DNA of 64,000 nt from Chrysomallon squamiferum (GCA_012295275.1 CM022670.1:17598698-17662697), one strand, 5' to 3'. Positions 38,599 to 51,929 are shown, counted from the first letter of the stretch. Made by a program: numbers and translations. The notes: generated by a model not told the origin, from the letters alone.

Positions 38599-41500
38599 TA
38601 TTAACAGACTTAATTCAAAAATTACATTAACATGTATGCATTCGGTAGACATTTTTCTTTCTTCATTTTTTTCTTCTGTTTCTCCTCCATTCATAAATAT
38701 ATATATATATATATATATATGATGTTAAAAAATTAAAATGCAAAAGCAGGGTTTTGTGTATTGTTAGCATTAACCGTAACAATTAAATCAGTCCTGTTTT
38801 CGTATGTAGAATATCACAAATCTAGGTTTTTTTTCATGGGGAAACTCACAATTTTAATTTCTTTAATTACTGTAAATCATAATATACAAATTTACAATTT
38901 GTCTATCATTTGAGGTGTATTTTGTTATCTTAATATTTTAATCACAAGTTGCTTTACAAACACAGAAAAATGTATTTAAAGATTGTCTGTATATGTATAT
39001 TGTAAATAATTACACATTTTATCATTGATCATAAATAAATTTAATAAGTGAAGCCAAATACAAACCATTTTATTTCATACATCTGTGTATGTACAGCTGC
39101 TTTTGATTGAATTTTAACTGTGCCTTGTAAGGGCATTTACTATGAAATCAGGAACACAATGTTTTTTTTTGTTGTTTTTTTCCCATTATGTTGTAATTAG
39201 TAGTAAACACTTGTTTGTGGTGGACAGATTTACTGTAAGTACATAGAGAAAAATGTTATTTATAGGCTCTGTTTTTCTGAGATGACTGAAACAAAACATA
39301 CCTGTAATGTAAAGCTGCATTTTGTTACACAACTACATTTTGTAAATGCCAACCAAGTGAATCAAACATGATTTTCATTTCAGTTCTGCAAAAGATTGAA
39401 TGTGGTGAATGTGCATATAGATATACTGTAGTATCATTGAAATTGTGATTATGTCAGTTTATGTCAGCCATAGAAGTAGATAGCATGACTAAATGTGTTA
39501 AAGTCACTAAAAGTTGTTAAAGATTTAATGTAATTCATTTTCCTTTGTACTGTTTTTGCAAAAATTAAAAAACAAAAGACCTCACCTAAGAAATCATTCA
39601 ATATTTCAGCTGCAACATTGTAAAAAAATAAACAAAAAATTCTGTAAAGTTCTACTTTTGGCCATTGTGTGACAGACTGTTTACATTTCAGTATCTGTTA
39701 GCCTATACTTGATATTTGTCACTTGATGTTAGGTATTAAGTGATTATCATCTTTAGTTATGTCACGCAGTTATTAAAAAAAAAAAAAAACGTGCAATATG
39801 TTAAAACTAAAAAGGTATACAGATATTCATATACAGACATTTAATTTTTTTTTTTTTTTTTTTAAATGAACTACATTTACAAGATATTGTTTAAACATTT
39901 TCTGTAAGTTAACTTGTGGACAGATGGTATTTTGTCTCTGATTAAATTATTGGAAAAGTAATTTCATCAACTTTGTTCATGTTTCTGCACTGGACAAATG
40001 ATAATTATAAGGATTGTGAGACATTTACCTTAAAGTATGTAAACAAATACATTTTGGTATTTATAAGAAAAATGAGAATGACTGCATAGTCTGTATATGT
40101 ACAATACTTTCAAATGTAAACAAATGACGATTTGATATTTACAAGGCACTTAAGAATATCTATATGCTCTAAATTTCAGGTAAATATTAATCATATCTCT
40201 CTGGTTTACTATTCTTATTACAGTAGAATATAAATACCAATGTATTTGTCTTGTTTTTGTAAAATATTTTGTAAAATATACAGACCGTAATAAAAAATTA
40301 AGTTTGCTTTATATTACTGAATGATAAACTTTAGTGTGTGTGGGTGGGTAAATAAGACCAAGTTTGACATTTTAACTGTTGAGGATAATTCCTTGTAAAA
40401 ATATAGTTTACTACAAATCATCAAATATACCAGGCAAACCAGTTTTGAAAAATAATATTTTTTCTTCAGGTCATTGTTATGTATTAAAATCCATTTTATT
40501 AAATGTTCTAATCATTTGGTGTTTAAATTTTAGATAAAACTGTTTGTGTATTGTATTACCAAACAAACTTCTAATTTTGGTACTTTGAAGTTGTTCATCT
40601 TTAGTATTTTTGTTTGAAGTAATAAAAATGTTTGCTTTTTTACAGTTATTTTTTCTACTTTAAGAAGAAACCAGTTGGTTACTAAACATATCTTAACAGT
40701 TAATCTTTTGACAGCATTCCAGTTCTTTTCCATTCTTCATATTTAATGTGTACTTCTCCACAGTCCAAGTTTGTCATTTATTGTTATTCAACAAGGAACA
40801 AAACAATAACAATAAGATATAAAACAAAATCCTTTTTATTTTGATTATTGTTATGATTTTAAAAATTAAAAATTTATTTTTAAAATTTATCAGGCTAATC
40901 TTGTTAACAAAAATGGTTATAAATGAGGTCGGAATAAGCTGCCTTGTTCCAGAAATTAAATAATAAGAAAAATAAAATGAACAACCTGAATATGAGAAGT
41001 TGCAAACTAATACATGTATTTGTTTCTTTAAAAATGTCTTGTTAATAAGAAAAATTTGACATGATTGTTGAAACAATACACTGGTAGTCAACATATCCTC
41101 AGATTAAATTAAATGAAATCTTTCATCTGACTGGGAAATAAATTAAAAAATGTTTATTAAAAATAAATAAATAAATAAATAAAATTATATTTAATAATTA
41201 ACAATCAATTTGCCTTAACAGCAACTGTTGTCCAGAAGGTGGAATGAAATATGGTTATAAGATAAGGAAAAACATTTTCATTTCTTTGGCAGTTAATGAA
41301 AAGAAAAATCATTTGAAATAAAAACCTTAGCCATGTGAGCTGTTGTTCCACAGCTATAACACCAATAAGCTAAATATATCAACTGATGCCATTTGAAATT
41401 GCTGCTACAAGTTTGGCAATGATTCTTACATTCTTCAAAAAACTAACACATGTATGTAAGGTAAAAAAAGAGAAGGACAAAGAAATGTTAAACTCAATAA

Positions 41501-41820
41501 ATAAAATGTTAGAAATATTTTGAAGACTAGAAAAACATTCAGTATTAAAAACAATATGAGAATCTAGGTGTGGTTTTTTTTGAATTACTCATATACTATC
41601 ATATAACCTATTATGTACCAGCATAGAAATGGAAGAATACGTGGCAAAACATTTAAGAGTTGCCACATTTTGTTAACAGATAAACTATTATTTAGTAATT
41701 CTTTACATTAAAATAATGTACAACAAATATATTATTTAATAAATATAAACTAACACCATCTACCAAGGACTAGTTCACAGTATATTTGACAATTTCTGTT
41801 CATTGTATTTGCTGTCTAAG
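38599..41820. other. Convergent 3' regions, non-coding
   Basis: 3' UTR of the THAP exon (plus) and of the single-finger gene (minus). AT-rich, with poly-A/poly-T runs and a TA run near 38695-38720, and AATAAA signals on the plus strand around 39037. No supported ORF. Confidence 0.55.
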
Positions 41821-43894
41821 TTACTGTTTAACACAAGAATCAAAATCTGTTGTTTCTGCTGAAGCATTTTCCCCATCTGAATCTGCGTGGCAAGAATCAG
41901 ATTTTACAAATGTCAGGGGAAGGTTATCATCCACATAGTTAGATGTCATGTCTTCCTTATTTACATTTGATTTTTCATCTCTGTAAACATAAACATGGTA
42001 TGAGTTATCCTCACTGTCTGATTTTGCAGTATCAGAATTGTCTGTTGATGTTACCCTCTGTTCGGCAACACAAGATTCTGGTTTAACTTGGGAATTAGTT
42101 GCATGAATCATTTTGTCTTTTAAAGCTTGAATGTGAATTCCCTGAGATGCTGAAAAGATTTCTCCATTTTCATCTAGTACTCCATCCTTGCACAGTTGTC
42201 TAACCCTGTCTCTCAGATAGCCAACATATTTTGGTTTGGACATGTGCATTAATCTTACATGTTCAGAAATCATGGAGGTTGTAGAACTCCAGCTGGTACA
42301 AAAAGCACATTTCCAGATGTAAAGGGTGCCATCAGGAGTGATTCTTGTTTTGCTGTTCAGTCTTGTAGTAGGAGGGCTGTGGTACACAGAACTGTTACTC
42401 GATGAGACAGCTTCACTGTACAAATGGTTTTGAATTGTTGAATCAATTTGTGAACTGCTTACAATAATTGTTTCTTCTTCTAAAATGAAAAACAAAAACA
42501 ACCGACATAATTCAAATTGAAGTCTTAAACCTAAAAAATGTAGAAGTGAAATGCAAAAAATACAAATGTAAAATTAATACCAAGAAAATCTCATCATGCA
42601 TATTAAAACCTAGTTATATCACTGTCATCTTTTATAACAATGAAATAAAAAATTATCAGTAAGTGTACAAAAAGACTATTTTAGCATTTTGTTTTGCTAA
42701 TTTGTTTTATCCACCATTTTCATGAAAACTGTTTTGCTTTCTCAAATTTGAATTCAATAAACTTACTGTCTTCTTCTAAATCACATGCAATACTAAAATT
42801 TTAGTTGAATTCTCTGTTGGTTTACCTGAATCAATGAGTTTCTCGTCACTTCTTTTTCTTTTACTTCTAGGCACATCTACATTTCCTTTGAGAGAGAAAA
42901 ATAAAATAAAAAGTAACAAACAAGTGATAAAAATGACTCACAAAGGTATACATTTGTCTCTGTATTTATACAGTAACCCTTGATTGAAAGAATGTCCACT
43001 GATGCACAAGTCTGTGAAATGGCAATGTTTTAAGATTATAGTATGAAATGTTTAAAAGTTAACAATTTCTCTTTATACACAGATTAGAATTTGTATAAAT
43101 ATATATACAAGAACCAAACTACCTGTATTTATTGTCTTAATTTTCCATCAAGTGTGCAGTTAAAGTTATAAAACATTATAGTATCTTTCTTAGCTAAGAG
43201 AAAATGATAAAATCCTTGATGCTAAACTAGTATTTTATTACCTCAAATAAAATATTTTACATTCTATTATTATTTTTTAAACATTGCTTATAATAACATA
43301 AATATTTAATGAAAATGAAAAACAACATGGATATCTATTTAATTATCAAAATGTCAAATAAAGAAATTAAACTGTGCATGAATCATTTATTCTTATGTTG
43401 CCAGTCATGATGAATATTTGACTGTCTTTTGTGGTATATTTCAAATCTATAATAACAGTCAGTTGTTCACAATCACCTTCAATATGTGATGTTCTTTCTT
43501 GAAAGCTTTCTTCCATTTTCACTTCTTTCTTTTTTTCACCTCCTGATGCAGACCGTCCTTGAATGGCACGTTTCTTTGGTGGCATGACAAAATTCTGGAT
43601 CTTCTAAGCAATAAACTGAGAATCATCACATTTCTTGGCAATGCATTAATAATAATAATAATAATATTTTTTTTTTTTAAATTGTAGAAAACACAAAATA
43701 ACGAGTACCCAATATTGAACAATTTTAAGTTTGTGGTTGTGACACTTAATTGCAAAATAATCACAGACATCAAGTAAAATAAGATATAAAAGGTTGACAT
43801 AAAAGCTAAAACTGGATCCTGAGAGTTTTTGTGAAGAAATGAATAAAAGAAAAATCACCTGATTATTTAATTCCTCTCCAGCATCTGTCAACAT
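41821..43894 (-). CDS. 293-residue protein with one C2H2 finger
   Basis: Probable nuclear protein, not matched to a named family. Four minus-strand coding exons join in frame by GT-AG borders: 43894-43859 (MLTDAGEELNNQ), 43603-43477 (KIQNFVMPPKKRAIQG...), 42885-42826 (NVDVPRSKRKRSDEKLIDS) and 42479-41821 (stop TAA 41821-41823). Features: Lys/Arg-rich segments PPKKR and RSKRKR that look like nuclear localisation signals, one finger C132-x2-C135-x12-H148-x4-H153 (CAFCTSWSSTTSMISEHVRL), then KPKYVGYL and an acidic C-terminal half. The finger and its KPKYVGYL tail resemble the finger near residue 545 of the 30-kb gene (CGYC...HRGKPHRYVAL), suggesting relationship. An internal ATG at 43585 gives an alternative 275-residue start. 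A non-coding first exon probably ends at 45897. Confidence 0.8.
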
Positions 43895-45896
43895 GGTCAA
43901 ATTTTCTGCTCAGCTGTAAAATAAAGTGACTTTATTTAATATAATCCATAATGCAAGAACCTTCTCAATAAAGTTAGTGTCTGATAACATTTTCATTAAT
44001 GTAGATTCAATCCAAACTACCAAAAAATGTTTCAAGTGTAATCTTATTGAAATTTCCAGTTTGATTAGTGGTATAGTTTTCATTTTAGTTTAGCTGTAAT
44101 TGAAAGTTAAATTCTTTTTACCTCCTAGATGATTCATCTGTGCAGGTTACTTTAAGCTTAGCTCCAAATTTTTTGGTTTGGTCAGTGGCCTCCCCAGCAT
44201 TTGTGAAAGGGGAGGGAATTGGCACAACTGGTGCAAGTTAAACGAAAGGATGGTACAGAAAATGTTCAGGGTACAAGTACTTCGATCAATGTTCAAAAAT
44301 GCACCTATAAATAATTGCATCAAATGCACTATTAACAAGTTTATTTCATTTGAAATTAAATAAAATCAAAGTGTCTGTTTAATTTATTATACAAAATGAA
44401 ATTCAGTAAATAAATGGGTGGAGAATATTGCTGCCATTGCTGATGAATGGTGGGTGAACTCGTTGTAAGCCGTAAGGGATGGTGGGCCCACCATCTCTTA
44501 CAGTAAATAATGAGATCTCTGTCTGGTGAAAGAGAGATGGTTCTGAAGAACAGGCATGAACAAGTTATTCTTCTTCTTTAATGTCCATAAAACAAATAAT
44601 ATTAATATCAGGTATCTGAAAGAAGGAAAGAAAACAGTTAAAATTATATATATAAATACATATTGTAAATAAATGCTTAATCCAGGCTCAGTCTGAATGA
44701 GAAAATACACACAAACTCCCACACAACAAATCATTGAGCACATCATTTTTGAAGACCTGAAATTATTTTGAACTTTTTTATTTTATATATCACATTAAAA
44801 ACAAACAAACAAACAGCTGCTATAGAACTGGTTCAAACTACAGTTAAAATGTTCTTATTATTAAGACAATTTTACTGTTAATTCCTAATGTATCTTTTCT
44901 TAAAGAAAACAATACATAAAATGATAAAGAAAACATGTATTCTCATATAATAATTTTAAAAATATTTAAAATAGGATAATAAAACCATATTGTGTTTACA
45001 TTTTATTAATGTATATGTAAGATATATGAACATTGTGATAAAAAGTTAAAATGATATAACTCCTTCATGATGTCTTACAATGACGGTGATACTACTGACT
45101 TTTGTTTTTTGTTATTTTGTTTCTAAGATAAGCGAGTTTTATTTAAAATAATTTATTATTATTTGTTGTTGTTCTTTTACAACCAGATCTCAATGTTCAA
45201 AAATTCCAGTTGCTATTTCAATGTTTCTCATCAAGCCCTTTTAAATTGAAGTGTCAAATGTGCATTTCAGCAATCTCTTTCTTCATTTTGTTCCTGTTCG
45301 AATTCCTATGTTTCTATCAATTCTTTAGTTGTAATTTAACAGAAAAATGTTTTTTTTTTTTTTTTTTTAAATGAATACATGTTTATATTAAAAAAAAAAA
45401 ATAATAAATTAAAACAATTTTAAAAGATTTATTATGATATATAACATCTGTAAATCTAGGTTCTCTAAAGCATATAAAAATAAAGTCCAATATGAAAATA
45501 AACTAAGGATCGTAATGAAGTTAATCTCTATGTAATTTCACAATTCCTTTGAACATTATAGTTATATTATATATATATTATATTAGCATTTAGTACATTC
45601 AGTATTGTATAGGTGTAGCTTGGGATATTTTATGGAATTGTACGGAACACAATAATGGTATTTTGGGTATCTTTATACTTAGTTTATCAAAACCCAGTTA
45701 GCCTAAATCTAATAACTGTCTTTTTGGTACTTTACAAACATTTAAGATTTTACACTCGAGTGCTCCATAATAAATTGAAGGGATAAAATAACTAACAAAC
45801 AAGTGGTAACATTAACTTAATGCACACTTACATGCAATATTTATTATCTTTAATAATCAGAGCATTTTTAATTACTTCTGTATTTTATGCACTTAC
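43895..45896 (-). other. 5' UTR intron of the single-finger gene
   Basis: The acceptor TTTTACAG (minus strand, about base 43919) lies just upstream of the first coding exon, and a strong donor CCGG/GTAAGT sits at 45897/45896. The intervening 2 kb is AT-rich with poly-T runs. It holds an imperfect 30-bp palindrome at 44472-44501. No other coding evidence. Confidence 0.5.
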
Positions 45897-46080
45897 CCGG
45901 TGCACTACCTTCTGTGGTGTTTTATTTTGAAAATCTTGGAATAATGAAATAATGGTAGATCATTTATTCAGACAAACACTTCCGGTCTGTATTTCTTTAG
46001 TCTTTTTCGGCCTGAATCAAGGAGAGCCCTTTTTGTAGGGCAACGACAAGCACGCAAAGTGCAGCAGAGGAAGTAACATT
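45897..46080 (-). promoter_or_regulatory. Promoter and first exon of the single-finger gene, ETS site
   Basis: ACCGGAAGTG, the ETS/GABPA consensus, reads on the minus strand at 45986-45977, about 80 bp before the donor at 45897. The region is richer in CpG than its surroundings (TTTTTCGGCC, CAACGACAAGCACGC). Confidence 0.5.
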
Positions 46081-46219
46081 CTTTTCAGTCAAGTGGTTAT
46101 TAAATATTTATTTAGTCATTATTATTTTCTTAAAAATATATATATATATTTTTGGTGGCTTTTTTTTTAAACCTTTTCAGAAATGGATCTGTTTTTCCAT
46201 GTAATTCCATGCCATAAGC

Positions 46220-46267
<48 letters not shown>

Positions 46268-48339
46268 TTTAAGTTACTCGTAACTTTTTTGTGGAGAACA
46301 TTAAAAAAAATATACAAATATATGTTTGTTTTCTATAGAATATACCCTGCTTTATGTAGAGTTATTTCCCTTCACTCAGTGAAGGGAGGAAATAGTTAAG
46401 TTAACGACGCATTAAGTCGTGTTTTTTTTTTTTTTTTTTTTTTTGCAGAGGGGCGAGGATCCGAGATAATGTTAAAGTTGCATTGAATTGAAAAATATAG
46501 TAGTTTTTAAAAATGTATTGCAATTTTCTTTTACTTTGTTACAAATGAATAAATCCATTAAATATTGTTTTAATTAATTTTAAAATTAATACTGTTATTA
46601 ATCTTTCAACAAATGAAAGAATAAAAAAAAAAAAAAAAAAAAATGGCATGAGTCCTGAACGAACATATAAAAAGACATATAAGAAAAGCAATAATAATTA
46701 TTTGACATTGCAGTTTGCATAAATATATAATTTTTATAGTAAATCATCGCGAAACAAAAGTAATACTGTATCGCATTCCAACCGTCAGTATCAAGATTAA
46801 GAAGAACAGGGAAAAAGTGATGGACAAATATTGAAACTAATCCGAGCAACTTTCGTACGATTGAAAAACATATGCATTCAATGGATTTTTATTAATATGC
46901 ATTAAATTTACTTCTGCTATTAATATACATTGATTGTACTGTTATTATTATTTATATATTCGTAATTTTATTGCTGTATCTGGCAGGGTAAAGGTGGAAC
47001 ATCCGGAAAAACAGCAGGTTAGATCTAGTCGCATCTGTTGTACGTGTTTTATAAACAGGTGTAGGACACCTTTTAGGAAGTGATGTCATTAAACTCGTGT
47101 AAATGAAGCAAATCGCCGTAAGTGACATTTGTGGCACTTTTAAGTTCTAATTTACATATATGAGTAAAGTTGTTTTTAAAATACACATATATATATATCT
47201 TTTTTTTTTTTCATATTTGGATATTTAACTTGTTTTTGCGAAATCCCTTTAAGCACGCGTAATATTCTATTCAGTAATAGCTTGTAAACTATTGCCAATC
47301 TTTTATTGAACATTTCAAACAAAAGCATTAGGGACAAAAAAAAAAACAAAACAAAACAAAAACAACAAAATTCAAAGAAAAACACCAAAACATTAAAACA
47401 ACCCAACGAAATCAACGTATAATAAATAAATATGTAACTAAATAAATACATAAATACACACACACACGCACACACACACACTCAATTTTAGTATGTTTGT
47501 ATGTATTATGAAGACCTGTGCATGTATGTATATGTATGTGTGTGTGTGTGTATACATGTGTGTGTGTGTGTGTGTGTGGCTGTGTGTGTGTGCGCGCGTG
47601 CGTAGGTGTGTGTACAAATATACTCATTCATGTATAAAACATGACACAGAAACGTTGAAAGTGATTTACTCTAAAATGTATGGGCGATTAAAGTTTGCGC
47701 AGTTAAAAGTACTGTTGATGTGAAAATCACAATACTGTTATTAAACTATCGGCCACGCCTAGCTGATCAAAGCGCGATGTATATCATTTATGGTTGTCTG
47801 ATAAACATCTTTGAAATGCACTTAGCGCACCCGGATTTACGCTCCGTCCCGCGCACATGTCTCCGTCTTCCGGAAAATAAAATGAATCATTTAATGCACA
47901 TGCGCTGTTAGGACAAGCTTTGAAATGACCAAAAAGGTTTTGGTTTTCTCGTGTATAATATGACCGTCATGCCTCATACCGAAACAGAAGATTTTATTTA
48001 TTATTATTTTTTTTTTTTTTTTTTCTTTGACTCTTTTTTTTTTTAATAGAAAGATTTTATTTTAAAAAATATAAAATATAAACCTCTATTCCGATGAATT
48101 AGTTTATGTCTATTGTTACCGTTTGAAGTCGGTCCCCAGGCCCCTCGTCCAAATGGTTTTGCCTCGCTCCATGTTTTTGCCTCATTTAAAAAAGAGTCAA
48201 GTTACGGCCAATATATATATAGTCTGTTTAATTAAGTACTCATCAAACGATTAAATTATCTCGAATATGCTATATACGAACAAAGCGATGTTCGCAACAA
48301 AACCCAAAGAGATTTTCCTAAAATGAACGCCTCTTAATA

Positions 48340-48625
48340 TTATAGATCAGTCATGGGCAAACTGCGGCCCGTGCGGCTTTCTGAGTGGCCCGCCTAATTT
48401 CACAAGCAAAATAACGTTATTTCAAATTTTATAAAATGAGTCAATTTTGCATCTACTAATGTACTAAAACATATGTAATTTTATTTTATTTTAACAGTTC
48501 CTGAAGTACATGAAAATGAAAAAATTCTTAAAATTGCCTAAATTAATATCTGCGGCCCGGTTGAGTATGAGCCATGTCTCATGTGGCCCGCTTCTCGAAA
48601 AAGGTTGCCCATGCCTGTTATAGAT
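48340..48625 (+). mobile_element. Non-autonomous hAT-type element with 8-bp target duplication
   Basis: A 270-bp element (48348-48617) is bounded by perfect 8-bp direct repeats TTATAGAT at 48340-48347 and 48618-48625. Ends are CAGTCATGGGCAAACTG and, reverse-complemented, CAGGCATGGGCAACCT: imperfect terminal inverted repeats with subterminal GCGGCCC blocks. An 8-bp duplication and CAG-type termini fit the hAT superfamily. No transposase is encoded. A second, older copy is at 8218-8498. Confidence 0.85.
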
Positions 48626-49447
48626 ATTTTCAGAAAACGTAGTTGATAAGTGGTCTTAACGATGGTAGCTTATACGTTTTGTACTGGCATCAACAAAAAA
48701 TAAATTGCTTGTTTTTTATTTCATTTCACGACCTGCGTAACTCCAGGATCCGTGATTTTCTTTGCATAGAATAACACAGACCATGCGTGAATATCTTCCT
48801 TTAGAGGACGAAGAAGTAAACACAGGCCTAAGATTTTGATCAGTCGTAGATAATAAACTTTATTATAGACATAGTTTTATTGACTGATTAATTATTAATC
48901 TATGCTGTAATTCAAGACGCCAGGCTACAGCGTTTTCTGTTTTAACCGCCACGAATTAGGGAGTGAAAATGGCCGTAGATTATTGAGAACGTGATTCCTC
49001 ACACAGTCCGGTGGTATTAGTTGATGTGATGTTCTGTAAATATGTCAAATTTCCGTTGTCTTGAAATTGTTTTGCAGTAGAAAACATGATTGGATTACAT
49101 ATATAAGACTAGATTTTGAAGAATACACCCCTCCCGAATCTGCACCTGAATGGCAAAAATATCGATTTTTTATTTTTATTTTTTTTTTAAAAAAAGAAGA
49201 AGATGAAAAAGAAAAAGAAAGAAAGAAAAGAAAATTTAGACGTTAACCATCGCTGTAATCAACCAAATAATTAGTTACAATTTCGTACAATAAAATTAAT
49301 CACGACATATTTAAATAATATATTATCGGAGGACTCCAGCTGTTCTTTGGTTATATTTTTTATTGATTACTTGTGTTAGATGTTTTAAGGTTGTAATATC
49401 GCATAACTTCTCTTTTGTAAAATAATACAGTTTAATTATTTTAAAGA

Positions 49448-49449
49448 TC

Positions 49450-49517
<68 letters not shown>

Positions 49518-49568
49518 TAATAATAACAACAACAACAATAACAACAACAATAATAATTGTTGTTGTTG

Positions 49569-49606
<38 letters not shown>

Positions 49607-49624
49607 TATTATTATTATTATTAT
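49448..49624. repeat. Palindromic AAT/AAC to GTT/ATT microsatellite
   Basis: AAT repeats pass into AAC units, then, after AATAATTGTT, into GTT units and ATT repeats. The second half is close to the reverse complement of the first over roughly 80 bp per side. Confidence 0.9.
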
Positions 49625-49902
49625 TGAATTGTATGGAAGGAAAGAGGATTCATATCACTTTATTTAATAGTCATTTAAAATTTGATTTTCTGAACTGCCC
49701 CAATGAAACTCTGGTTCGTCTAAATCAGTCCAGTTCTTGCCCGTGACGTCAAATAGGCTACTGCACTTTGTCTACAGATCAATTCTACTTGCATGTCTTT
49801 TTAACGGGCGCTAATTTCAATCTGTCGGATCTAATTGTTGCTTTTGTGCACATATTCAAATATACTTCAAGCGTTTAATTTTTATTGTTATTTTATTTAT
49901 TT

Positions 49903-49936
<34 letters not shown>

Positions 49937-50647
49937 CCAACGTGCTTAAAATAAAAATAATAAAAAAAAAAAAAAATAAATAAAAAATAAAATCATTAAA
50001 ATAAGTAAATGACCTCAGGACTTTTTACTCTGCTCTAACTGGAAAATAGTTGATATAAGAGAAAACAATCGTATTGTGTTCTTATAATCACATAACGTTA
50101 CAGGCGAATTATGCAGTGCAGCTGTAAAGTATTTAAAAAAAAAAAAAAAAAAAGAAAAGATTTTGCTTTAAAACAAATGTGTATGGATTTTATTTATGTA
50201 AAATGGATTTATAACCTTCTATTGGACTTGTTTCTGAACTGGAATTGCTATTTTATCAGATAGTATTTATGTACTTTACTGTACTTTACATCTTAATTTT
50301 CTTAATTTTAATTTTACAGTTTAACAGTTATATCAAGGAACGAATTAACATTTTATTATTATTTTTTTTTTTTTACCCTTTTTGATTTTTTTCTTGTTGT
50401 TGTTGTTGTTCTTCTTCTTCTTATTATTATTATTATTATTAAATTTACAAAAGATTTAATCAGCTTTATATTTTGGGTTTTCTTTATTATTACAGATATA
50501 AAATTTGTGAAAACAGACTATTTCATTCATAAAACTAAAACGTACTCGTTACTGGCTCACGTTCTACGTCAGTTATCTAACCTTGGTTTACAACAATGTG
50601 ATATTGTTTAATAACACGACAGGTTATTTTAAAAGTCGGAACAGCCA

Positions 50648-50721
50648 GTCTCTGTGGCGCAATCGGTTAGCGCGTTCTGCTGTTAACCGAAAGGTTGGTG
50701 GTTCGAGCCCACCCAGGGACG
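50648..50721 (+). tRNA. tRNA-Asn(GTT), copy 1, with a mismatch in the anticodon stem
   Basis: Full-length 74-nt cloverleaf sequence: GTCTCTG acceptor 5' strand, D arm GCGCAATCGGTTAGCGC, loop CTGTTAA with anticodon GTT, and T arm GGTGGTTCGAGCCCACC closing on CAGGGAC. The anticodon stem 5' strand is TTCTG against CCGAA, so one base pair is lost compared with the TTCGG of the other copies. Probably weakened or recently inactivated. Confidence 0.85.
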
Positions 50722-51511
50722 AATTATTCTTATTGTTAATAATATTGTTAATAATATCTACGTCAGATCAACCAGAATAATGGGGAAAAAGTGATATTTC
50801 CATGTTTCTAAGATGTGACTCTCTCAGTTTTAGAAATTGTGAAATAAAATCTATGTGACCGCCTGCATACAAATGACCACAGCTTATTAACCAAGTGGCC
50901 AGTCTTGCTGAAATGGATATTTTTTTTTAATTTAATTTTTTTTTTAATCTTACGTATAATTAATGGGTCATAACCTTTTGGTCTTTACCCTGACCTTACA
51001 TTTGACCTTGTCGTTCATGTGACCTTAAAATATCCTTGTTTCACATTCTTAGCTCAACATGTTTTCTACATAATATATATATATATATATATTAATTGTC
51101 GTTAGCCTGTAAAATAAAATCTAAGAATCATGATCCAAAATTGAAAAGGTCATGTCTCAGGAACCACTTGTCCGCTAAAAAAAATGAAAACGACATTTTA
51201 CACGGTCCGTGATATGCTTATCTTTTAAACAGCAACGGACTAAAGTATCAGGTCCCATCGATTTCCTTTTTTTTTTTCTTCATTACTTCATTAATTGTAA
51301 TATCCTCTCCGCTGATAACGTCACTGCGTACGCATGTTCCTGTGTCACTGTTACGCATTTGACAAATAACAATTATGGAATTAATCGACATCTTTGATGT
51401 ATAAATAACTTTGCTTCATTTATACAAAGTGAGCTCTTTTCCACAGCTTAGAGATTAGGGGCACTTTTTTCTTGGTCCCTGTGCAGTTCGGTTTTGGGTG
51501 GTTTCACTGTA

Positions 51512-51542
<31 letters not shown>

Positions 51543-51855
51543 AAGCTTTGCTCATTAGAGATATATATTCTTATATATAATTATTTTGTTCTAAATTTAA
51601 TGTTTTTCGTGAAGTCAGAGGGATCTCTCTCAACCTTGAATTATTTATTTATATACTAAATTTAATGCTATTTAGGAAAGTTGGATGGTTTAGTTTATTT
51701 GTTAGTATATTCTTTGTGGCCATCATCTTTTCAGATTTACAAAGTGATCTAATAAAAATTAAAAATAAATGCGAGGAGGAAAAATAGTGGAAATCGGATA
51801 ATAATGGGAGGATAATCAAAACTGTAAATACTGCCATAAGGGTATAATGCGAAAT

Positions 51856-51861
51856 GTCTCT

Positions 51862-51902
<41 letters not shown>

Positions 51903-51929
51903 CTGGTGGTTCGAGTCCACCCAGGGACG
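51856..51929 (+). tRNA. tRNA-Asn(GTT), copy 2
   Basis: Complete 74-nt tRNA with intact stems, anticodon GTT, one variable-loop change (AGGCT) and T-loop TTCGAGT. A TTTT stretch follows shortly after the 3' end as a likely Pol III terminator. Confidence 0.95.

Larger units (their letters stand above)
46081..50647. other. Repeat-rich region without firm genes
   Basis: Holds AAT runs (46220-46267), TG/CA runs (47456-47605), a CpG-containing patch at 47.74-47.88 kb with the ETS-like TTCCGGAA, the hAT-type element at 48348-48617, a weak exon candidate near 49079-49165, a microsatellite palindrome at 49448-49624 and long homopolymer A/T runs. No multi-exon model could be assembled. Confidence 0.6.

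Noticed and set aside
43367-43585. 72-codon ORF starting MPPKKRAIQG as a stand-alone gene
   Set aside because: It runs through a donor at 43477; spliced to 42885 and 42479 it continues in frame into the single-finger protein.
46952-47137. Minus-strand frame reading RCPTPVYKTRTTDATRSNLLFF, transposon-like
   Set aside because: Possibly a LINE C-terminal scrap, but too short and without a recognised motif to call.
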